From Oscarella lobularis (lineage: Eukaryota; Porifera; Homoscleromorpha; Homosclerophorida; Oscarellidae), in NCBI RefSeq assembly GCF_947507565.1, contig NC_089177.1:2108001-2172000 (forward strand): a stretch of DNA of 64,000 nucleotides. The letters run 5' to 3'. The notes under the pieces are model-generated. The model did not search any database, was not told the DNA's origin, and saw only the letters and a program-made list of their open reading frames with translations. A program made the translations under genes and the position numbers. This document shows, in pieces, positions 56,404 through 64,000 of the stretch (position 1 is its first letter; every line of letters starts with the position of its first letter).

Positions 56404-59400
56404 CTACTGTACAACGCAGCTCTTGCTTCCCTGCACATCATTTGAACTACCAAAACTGTTTTCACTTGAAGGCCTTGCTGATATCATCTTGTGGAAAGGG
56501 AAGAAGACTCGCATAAGCTAACATAAGCTCATTGTAGCTCCATCTGAATGACGTACCTGTCTAAGAAGTTTTGCACGCACTCTGAACTTTGATCCAGTGT
56601 TGTATAGCACTGCACTTATAGCTTTGTAGAATTCATTGAAGTCTTGGTCTTCCGCAGCTTTATCTCCCCAAGCCTTGACCATTTCCTAAACAATAAGTTG
56701 ACTGCAATTCACATTAGTCTGAGAATGCAGACCGACTTTTAGTCTCTCTTCCTTCTGTCTTAGATAAGCCACGCGTCTCTTTAGCATTTGATTTTCCATT
56801 CTAATCTGCCCTGTTTCAGCGTCGGAGGACGAACTCAGAGACGAGCAGCGACTAGTCAAAGCAGGAACGAAAGCATCATCGTGCTTTAGTCGTTCTATTT
56901 GTTTCAATTCCTACACAGGGATGTGACATATTGGGTGACGCTACAGAAAACACGTTTGCCACCTTTGTCGTCAGTTTCTCAAATTTCTGACTGGACGAGT
57001 CGTCTACTTGAACGCCGTACACGCATACGGATATCGAGTTTGATGTGAAGTACTCAATATCGGCGGCAGTCATTTTTTTAATAGTGAACGTCTGCGAGTG
57101 CTTGAACTCCGGCGAGAGCGTTCCTTTGACCAGCTGCGTCTCAACGTCACCGTCATAGCCGCGAGCAGTGTATTTGCATCGGATTCCTCGGGAGTACTTT
57201 GTCCTCGTAATTTCGGCGGACGTAATAGTAACCTAGAAAGATGTCATTTTCCCCCGTGCAAAAACACTGCATTTCTTCCGACATTATAATAAAATGGCTT
57301 TCCTAGAAGCTCCGCCGAATCTTCGACATACGCGTCGTCATCAAGGCGCTTTCCCTCTCTGTTCGTTGGATAGACTTGAAACAGTAGGTGTCCTTCGTTC
57401 TCGCCCTAACGATGAAATTAATTAAGCGGCTCTATATGATTTGTCAATTAGTGTGGCTTACTTTGTAGTTTGTTATTGCCGCTGAATCCTCAAAATCAAG
57501 TGCATAGGCAAGACTTTCTAAAAACACATTTGACGTCCCGATTAGTACGTCTTCAACGGGGTCCCAAAAGGGATCTTCTTCTTTTTTGATAGTTGCAACG
57601 TCGCTTGGATTCTCCAAGAACCGTTGATAAAGATCCTACTCTAACTTTGATGATATGTTTGTATGTTGTACATGCATTGCTTCCTTGCCTGCATGACGTA
57701 TCGCCTGTTTGTAAATTTTCCTCGTTCCCATAGCCAGGTGTTTTCGTTGAGAAGATTCGTCATTTTGACTAAAACCCTGAAAACGGCCATCAAAGAACGC
57801 TATACGTCTGAGCAATAAATACTTTGGCTTCCTGGTTCTCGCTAGTCCCGCTTGGGAAGGCGACAACATCACCACTTCAAACAATCTATAAGCAAATTGG
57901 CATGAATCCCGGGAGCAACATAGCTTCTAAATATCTCACCTGTGCTTGTTCATTTCTTCACTGATTGCGTTAGCTTCATTTACAAGAGGAAGCAGTTCAA
58001 CAATTTGCTCTTGAACCAACAACTGATCTGTTAGTATTCAAAGTTCAGTTCAATCAAGTGAATTCCCAAATTGACCGCCCTGTACCGTTTGACATCGACG
58101 ATCCAGCTTTGGCATGAAATCCGCGCGCTTCTGCAATCTCCTTTTGAGCAAATTCCCACGTGATATTCGCTTCAACAACGGACCCATCGCGAGCCACAGC
58201 CTTTTGGGGATTTTTGAAAACGTACATATGACTTGATCCTAGTCAAAGAAACTTAGCAACAGCTATTGAGCAATGAAAGTTGAACACAAACCAAAAACGA
58301 TTCTGTCCAAGTGACAGAGAACGCGTTCTCCTCCGAGGGGTGCCCCATTGATAAGCGTTTTCGCATTCTGACACGATTTGATGGTCACTTCAACGCCCAA
58401 CACAGAAATAACTGCATGGTCAGCTTCAATACTACATACAAAATTTGTTTTTATGTGAGCCAATAAATCACTCTGCCTGTACGTACTTCAATCCGGTGAA
58501 TGGCAAATCAGGATTAGAGTTTGCAGTTTTCTTTCCAACACTCGTTTTACCTGGATATTAATTAATTAAATGACTTAGTCAAATGCGCGGTGAATTTATA
58601 GTTGAATAATACCTTTCTTGAGTATGTGCACAATGACGCCTGAAAGAAGAGGATCTTCGTTCAAGTTCACGAGTTGGGGCTCGGTTTCTTTCATGCGCTT
58701 CGTTTTCAGTGTCTCTGCTTCATCGGCAGCAGACTCGTCTTGAGTGTGCTTTAGCTACACGTAAGCAGATGCAAGGCAAACAGTATGGTCTCTCATACAC
58801 TTGGTCAACCTTCTCATCCCAACTAGTTTGTATGTCGCCTAAAGTATCCAAATTTGCCTCGAGCTGAGCGCGAATTTCGTCTTCCATTTCCCGTCTCATT
58901 TTCTTCTTTTCTGCAGACAGGCGTGGGTGGTGGCTATTCCTATACGATCCCAAGTACATATAGTGTGGAGTTTCTTACCTTCTTCAGTGAGTCCAACTTT
59001 CACCGTTGTTACTGTGCCACTTCCTAATTGACCCTTTAGCCGCTCGTTCTCTTCTCGCAGTTCACGTATCAACTTATCAAGAGGATTTTCGTTCACCACG
59101 GCTCTTGTTTTGATCTTCTTAGCACGATCAGCATACCTAAATCGTTATTATATAATGTAGTGCATTTACTAGTTTAGTTTGGAGTTCTACCTGAGAGTGC
59201 TCAACGTTTCGCTATAGTTAATGTCAGCTGGAGACAACGCTGCTATCATCACGGTCTTGCTGTGATTAATTAAAATACAATCAGTAACTTTGCCCTCACA
59301 CTGTGACTGACCTATTTCCTCCTAATGCATTTTGCAGTAGTTTTGTCAAAATTGAATCTCTGTATGGAACAACTGTCTTTTTCCTTCCCATTGATAGGTC

Positions 59401-60947
59401 AGCGAGCGCCTAAAGCAAAAACCACTCGATAGGAGTCTCAATAGGTCAAATAGCATAAACTAGTTTTCTGGTTCAACTTACAGAAATGACGTTTCCAAGT
59501 GCTGATAGGCTTTTATTGATGTTGGCTCCTTCTTTCAGGCGATCGCCTGTAGCTCCAGTACTGTCAGCTCGTTCACTTCCTTACAATATCCGTATAAGGC
59601 ATTGAATCACGTGTCCACAAAATACAGCTAACCAGCTAAGTCAACAAGATTAATAACGCTCGTCTTTTTCGTGTTTTGACCGGCGTCGTTTTTCCCTATC
59701 TGTCCAAAGGTGATAGTAACGACTGTGTGTGCTCTACTGCTAGTCGCATTCATATTAGTGGAAGCAACGGTTCGATTAGTGGTTCCTATACAGTGCAACA
59801 CACCAGTGAACTATCTATTCGCTTTTCCAATCTACATAGGCCCATGCCTTCCTCGATTCTTTTCTCAATTTCCGGGTAACTGCCCACGGCGACTTTCTTC
59901 AAGTCTGGCACGTAGAACAGTCCCAGTTTGGGGTTTTGTCTCACCGGCAGTCCTCCTTTGGGATTGGCTCGGCTTAGGAGATCGCGCACCTGTTCGTTGT
60001 AGATCTCAAGCATGCTGAACGTCACCTCGTACTTCTATTATACACAGAGCAGAGAAATTGAGTGCTGGTCGAGGCAATCAAAAATCAAGTGAACGCACCA
60101 CAGTGGAATTTTCCTTATTGGCTTTCATCGTCTTGAACAGTTCGTCACACGTGGTTGGTACGATCCCCCTGAACCAAGGAAGAGTAAATCACCAATTGAT
60201 TCGTGGAGAATCTATTATCTAACTTATTGGGTCCATATCCGACCATGGAATAGGACTTTCCCGATCCGGTTTGTCCGTAGGCAAAAAGCGAGCAGTTGTA
60301 TCCTAAAGATATCATTACCGTAATCTGGCCCGCCTTCGACCCTCCCCACGGAGTCTGAGTGTACCTTTGAAAGCATTGTCGAGTACGCCACGACCTAGAT
60401 CGTCGAAGACGCGATTTTGATCGGCGTAACGAGCACTGACAGGCGTCAGAACGCCGTTTACGTCCGCTTCGAAGCCATCGTGAGACCTTTGCGGGAGAGC
60501 GAATGACACACGAAAGGCGGAGCGTGTGAACCGTTACCAATAGGAATAGTCAAACGCAAACTAAGGAGAGAAATGAAAACGAACAATGCACTTGCGCCTG
60601 TGCCCGCGCTGTACCTTTTTCGGCTCGGCGCCTAGTGAAGGCGACATGACAAATACGGCAATTTAGAAAGAAAGAGCCGTGGCTTTGTTTCTCTACGCTA
60701 CCTTCGCTGTCTGGGTCGCGTATCAGTGTCGTTTGACCGTGCATGTCGATCACTAGTCGAGCCTTTCGCTCTTTCTCCCTAACGGGAACAGACAGGCTAA
60801 TGACTGCTTTGTGTCTAGATATCTTCTCCCGTCTACCTGGTATTGAACGGGCGAACGCGAACAGCCACTTTGACGCTAGAGATGAGTACAGCTTGAATGT
60901 CCACGATCACAGACGCGTTCTTAGCAGACTTACGACTCCGACGTCAT
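56404..60947 (-). CDS. Kinesin-3 family motor with FHA domain (KIF28/KIF1-like)
   Basis: Microtubule plus-end motor for organelles or vesicles. Exon 1 (60934-60947) gives MTSES and joins [40 protein letters not shown] (P-loop), [18 protein letters not shown]-type switch [17 protein letters not shown] (switch II), [18 protein letters not shown] and [25 protein letters not shown] complete the motor, followed by neck [14 protein letters not shown]. Then coiled coil ([16 protein letters not shown]), an FHA domain ([29 protein letters not shown]), [15 protein letters not shown] and [20 protein letters not shown], both typical of kinesin-3. A last coiled coil lies near 56690-56830 and the Ser-rich end stops at 56404. 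No PH domain is seen, which favours KIF28 over KIF1A. About 20 exons. Confidence 0.85.
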
Positions 60948-61087
60948 CGAGGCGCGGACAAACGAAACGTTAACGGACGGTATGACAATATTTTAATGTC
61001 ATCCACGTCCACCCGGATAGCGGAGGCGTGTTTTGGGGCCATTGGAGAAAACGTCACAGCATCCCATCGGCGTCATATCTTTTTCGT

Positions 61088-61110
61088 GCATAAATAAATA
61101 AATAAATAAA
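61088..61110. repeat. (ATAA)n run between kinesin and SLC12A9
   Basis: Five ATAA units. The rest of the spacer 60948-61171 holds the kinesin promoter and the SLC12A9 3' end, with no exon seen. Confidence 0.8.
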
Positions 61111-61171
61111 GGTGAACACACAATATATCGAAAGGTTTTTGCTGCAGTTCAATTTCTAAGTACATGTGCTA

Positions 61172-63766
61172 CTACTGATCACGCATAGTGACCGTGCTGA
61201 GACCTCGTAGGAGCAACGTTGGCGGAAGGTCGGCGGTGAACGCTTCGAGATAGTTGAGATACGCCGCGTCGTCATCCGGATCAGTAGGCGGTTCCCACAA
61301 GCAGGCGAAGAGGACCTTCGTCAGCGATCCGCCGGAAAAATCTCGCATCATCTTATTGACGGCAAGAATGGACTCCATTTGATCGACTTGACTGCCGTCT
61401 TTCACGTACGACAACGAGTTGGCGTTTCCATCGACGACGACCGGAATCACGGTCGCCGGTATTCGCACGTCGACCAATCGCCCCTTCAACTTCGCCTCGT
61501 TGTCGGCCGCCGTCGCCTCGTCGACGCCGACGGCGAACACGCGTATGCGCGTCGTGCGCTTCCACAGCGGCACCATGTGAAGAACGCAGCCGATTTGGAG
61601 CATAAAGTCGCACGTCGCGTCGCCGTAGTCGATATCCGCGTCGACGTAGCGCGGATCGAGAGGCCAAATGTCGATGTTGCCGACGGCACGACGCGACAGC
61701 GTGCTTCGATCGAACGCGCTGAAATTCCTCGCCAATACGACGTCTTTGTCCAAGAGAAAAAGACAGTCGCGAATAATGGAGACGTATTCGGTGACGCTGA
61801 TGGTGCGTTCGTCGTCTTGTCTCAGAGGCGGAAATATGTCCGATAGCGGCGTGACGGATCGTCCGCTTCTCTGCTGTCGTCGCGGTAGCGACGTCTCGAT
61901 TTTTCCCTCTCGGGGCACGGAGGCGTCGTAGAAGCCCATGACGATCATTCGCGGTTTCATTCCGCCGAGTCCCGACGTCATGATGAGAGATTGAGCGCCG
62001 AGACGTACGGACTCGGCGAAGGTAACTTCGACGAACGCCTTGATTTTGGGCATGGCAACGGAGACGTGATCCTGCAGCGATTCCGCATAGCGACGTCGCT
62101 GCTCGGCGGCACCGGGACTGTCGAGTTGACCGACGATTACGTGACCGATGACGTAGAGTCCTCCCTTCTTCATATCGTTGACGAAATGAACGAGCGACGC
62201 GGCGTTGACGCTGCGCGGATTATTGACGAGAAAGAGCACTTGAGGTCGCCAGAACTTGACGTGCTCGCGACGCGGATCCAGTAGAAGCAGATACTTGCGG
62301 ACTTGATGGAATATGAGAGCCTGCGATATGTCGCCCCACGATTGATCGCCGGAGTAGAAGTGTATGAAAACGAACAGAAGCAGCATGACGACGACGGCGA
62401 CGGCGGCGTAGATTTGATTGACGACGAACATCATGGCGAAAGTCGAAATAACGCCGAGAAGTGACGTCACCCAGTGATAGTAACGAAACGTTGGACGAAA
62501 GTTGGGCGCCGAAGCGAGTTCGAGAGCGAGACACGCCAAATTCGTTGCGCTGTAGGACAGAAGAAAGAATCCCGTAGCAAAAGGAGCAACGACGTTGAGT
62601 TGTCCAACGGATATAATCGCCTGGACGAGAATCCACGTGATAAAGATTGCCATGTAAGGATTGCCGGAGCGCGTTGCGAGCTTGAACGGACGCAATACGA
62701 TGCCGAAGATGTTATCGTCGGCGACGGCTTTGAGTATGCGCGTCGCGCCGATGAACGTGCTCAGAGCGGCCGACAAGGTGACGGTGAGCACGCCGGTGGT
62801 GACAAGCGGTCCCCAAAAGCTGATCGACTGCATGACGTTGTAGTCGTTCACGAGAAGAGAACGACTGCAGGTGACGGCGAGGAATATGGAGAAAATTTGA
62901 TAGATGATGAATGTGAAGAAGCAGGCGACTATTGTGCCGAGTGGAATGGATCGACTTGGCTTTGCAAGATCGCCGGACAAATTCGCCCCGGCCATGATTC
63001 CCGTGCAGCCGTTGAACAGAACGCCGAAGACGACGGCGAAATCGGCCTGCTTTCCCGTCGTGTAATCGACCGTGAAATTCGGCATGAGATTATCTACAAA
63101 CGTATTTCCGGAAAATCCCGTATAATAATACGTCACATTGCCGACGCTGATTGGACGACTGTCGGTCTTGACAAAAAAATTGATAGCAATCGCCAAGGCG
63201 ACGACCATGACGACGAGAAATATGACGAACGTCGTCTTGGCGAACATTTGGGGTCCGACGAGACAGACGAGCAGACAGAAGATGAGAATAGCCGTTCCGA
63301 GAAGATAGTCCCAGCCGCGGCCGTCCGGCAACGTTCGCGCGTAATCGCCCGATTTGACGCCGAAGCTGCCGACGAGCGCTTCGACGACGCCGAGAACGTA
63401 GACGCCCGTCGAAAAGACGTTGGCGAAATAGAAGATGACGCCGATCGAGCCGCCGAATTCGGGCCCGAGCGCGCGACTAATCATGAAGTAGGCGCCGCCG
63501 CCGCGAATTGCGCCGTTCGTCGATATCGCGGCGATTGAGAGCACCGTCAAGCCGACGATGATGTAGGCGAGTGCGAACATGGCCGCGGCGACGAGTGCGC
63601 CCGCTTGTCCGACGATGTAGCCCATGCGAAGGAAGAGAATGACGCTGAACATGGAGAGGACGCACGGGACGAAGACGCCGAAGAACGTCGAGAGTTTTTT
63701 CGGCGGCGGCGAGGACGATTCGTCTTTGGTTCCGGTGATTGCGAGGAGGTGGTCTGTTTCCGACAT
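61172..63766 (-). CDS. SLC12A9: SLC12A9-like cation-chloride cotransporter family protein, intronless
   Basis: Membrane transporter of the SLC12 family, orphan CCC9/CIP1 branch. One exon, 864 residues. The cytosolic N-terminus is short (about 20 residues) and lacks the kinase sites of NKCC. Twelve helices follow, with TM1 FGVFVPCVLSMFSVILFLRMG, GGGAYFMISRALGPEFGGSIG, VLFNGCTGIMAGANLSGDL, PSRSIPLGT, FIGATRILKA and SAPNFRPTFRYY. The C-terminal domain has the family stretch QALIFHQVRKYLLLLDPRREHVKFWRPQ, GGLYVIGHVIVGQLD and SGLGGMKPRMIVMGFYD. Sequence and length fit SLC12A9 better than NKCC or KCC. Intronless in a multi-exon family. Its start lies 137 bp from the divergent gene at 63904. Confidence 0.92.
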   Translation of the reverse strand: MSETDHLLAITGTKDESSSPPPKKLSTFFGVFVPCVLSMFSVILFLRMGYIVGQAGALVAAAMFALAYIIVGLTVLSIAAISTNGAIRGGGAYFMISRALGPEFGGSIGVIFYFANVFSTGVYVLGVVEALVGSFGVKSGDYARTLPDGRGWDYLLGTAILIFCLLVCLVGPQMFAKTTFVIFLVVMVVALAIAINFFVKTDSRPISVGNVTYYYTGFSGNTFVDNLMPNFTVDYTTGKQADFAVVFGVLFNGCTGIMAGANLSGDLAKPSRSIPLGTIVACFFTFIIYQIFSIFLAVTCSRSLLVNDYNVMQSISFWGPLVTTGVLTVTLSAALSTFIGATRILKAVADDNIFGIVLRPFKLATRSGNPYMAIFITWILVQAIISVGQLNVVAPFATGFFLLSYSATNLACLALELASAPNFRPTFRYYHWVTSLLGVISTFAMMFVVNQIYAAVAVVVMLLLFVFIHFYSGDQSWGDISQALIFHQVRKYLLLLDPRREHVKFWRPQVLFLVNNPRSVNAASLVHFVNDMKKGGLYVIGHVIVGQLDSPGAAEQRRRYAESLQDHVSVAMPKIKAFVEVTFAESVRLGAQSLIMTSGLGGMKPRMIVMGFYDASVPREGKIETSLPRRQQRSGRSVTPLSDIFPPLRQDDERTISVTEYVSIIRDCLFLLDKDVVLARNFSAFDRSTLSRRAVGNIDIWPLDPRYVDADIDYGDATCDFMLQIGCVLHMVPLWKRTTRIRVFAVGVDEATAADNEAKLKGRLVDVRIPATVIPVVVDGNANSLSYVKDGSQVDQMESILAVNKMMRDFSGGSLTKVLFACLWEPPTDPDDDAAYLNYLEAFTADLPPTLLLRGLSTVTMRDQ

Positions 63767-63903
63767 GTTTTTTGCGTTTTTCGAATTCCTACGCAGCGAT
63801 AGAACGAAGTAATTCCCAGTCGGCCGGCCCGTCCACAGTCACTTAGGCGTCATGTGACGTGAGACTTTCTGTCACGTGAGCAGGCCACACAACAACTACC
63901 GGT
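63767..63903. promoter_or_regulatory. 137-bp bidirectional promoter of SLC12A9 and a secreted-protein gene
   Basis: Divergent ATGs at 63766 and 63904. The segment has TGACGTGA and TCACGTGA (63855-63880 region), CRE- and E-box-like sites. No TATA. Confidence 0.5.
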
Positions 63904-64000
63904 ATGTGGCGGTTCATTGTTGCAGCTATTGTTTGCGTCTGTTTCTCCACTTTTGTCGAAAGTCAGTCGTGCCAAATTCAGTCATCAGTTACATTACACT
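63904..64000 (+). CDS. 5' end of a secreted or membrane protein gene (cut by the window)
   Basis: The ATG at 63904 opens MWRFIVAAIVCVCFSTFVES, a textbook signal peptide, followed by QSCQIQSSVTLH at the window edge. Too little remains to name the protein. The divergent promoter with SLC12A9 supports the start. Confidence 0.6.
   Translation, partial: MWRFIVAAIVCVCFSTFVESQSCQIQSSVTLH

Noticed and set aside
60550-60753. Independent small gene from the ATG at 60753 ([18 protein letters not shown])
   Set aside because: This is an internal exon of the kinesin motor; the true start exon is 60934-60947.
62474-63538. 354-codon plus-strand frame opposite SLC12A9
   Set aside because: Shadow of a long membrane-protein exon; charged composition is the complement of hydrophobic codons.

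Overview
The window is nuclear DNA of an early-branching animal. Genes are intron-rich, with introns mostly 45-120 bp, canonical GT-AG plus a visible minority of GC-AG, and very short intergenic spaces. The gene set is metazoan: a ROR-like receptor tyrosine kinase with Frizzled and Kringle domains, EGF_CA receptor, SH2 adaptor, Roco/death-domain protein, SPATA4, TONSL, RAD17, FACT SPT16, kinesin-3, SLC12A9 and U2 snRNA. The style (compact, head-to-head genes, kringle/Fz kinases) suggests a sponge, possibly a homoscleromorph such as Oscarella; that is inference and not proven by the sequence. It is not bacterial: no operons, CRISPR or insertion sequences were seen.

Layout. 1-9 kb holds the 3' part of an EGF-repeat membrane receptor, CIAO2B (with a U12-type AT-AC intron), a kinase with the ectodomain FnIII-Fz-Kringle-Fz-Kringle, and, divergently from the kinase, a single-pass membrane SH2 protein carrying an ITAM-like motif. 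9-20 kb holds SPATA4 head to head with CARNMT1, then a long gene in which a Ufd2/UBE4-type E4 core is spliced in frame to a BIRC6-type E2 (UBC) domain with no U-box between them, then an ER-type EF-hand membrane protein head to head with LYRM4/ISD11. 20-44 kb holds SUPT16H, a Roco (Roc-COR-death domain) protein whose GTPase domain is interrupted by about 8-10 transmembrane segments, intronless ARMH3, TONSL (with a MITE in one intron), an ankyrin-HECT ligase, and RAD17 head to head with it.

44.2-53.75 kb is a tandem array of about twelve copies, all on the minus strand, of an unrecognised two-transmembrane protein family with His-rich or charged N-termini and a tail that in some members ends in PPxY. 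About half of the copies are decayed. Between copies lie a conserved twin-CACGTG promoter module and short fossil copies of the last codons of the adjacent gene DDX55, which record how the array was amplified. 53.8-64 kb holds DDX55 (intronless), U2 snRNA, a KIF28/KIF1-like kinesin-3, SLC12A9 (intronless) and the start of a secreted protein.

The genes do not form one pathway. Visible local groupings are phosphotyrosine signalling (kinase plus SH2/ITAM adaptor sharing a promoter), ubiquitin transfer (E4-E2 fusion, HECT ligase) and replication-damage response (TONSL, RAD17, SPT16). The three most unusual items are the E4-E2 fusion, the Roc domain split by a membrane block, and the membrane SH2/ITAM adaptor. 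Exon coordinates quoted were derived by hand from splice signals plus frame and homology to remembered families; no alignment was run.
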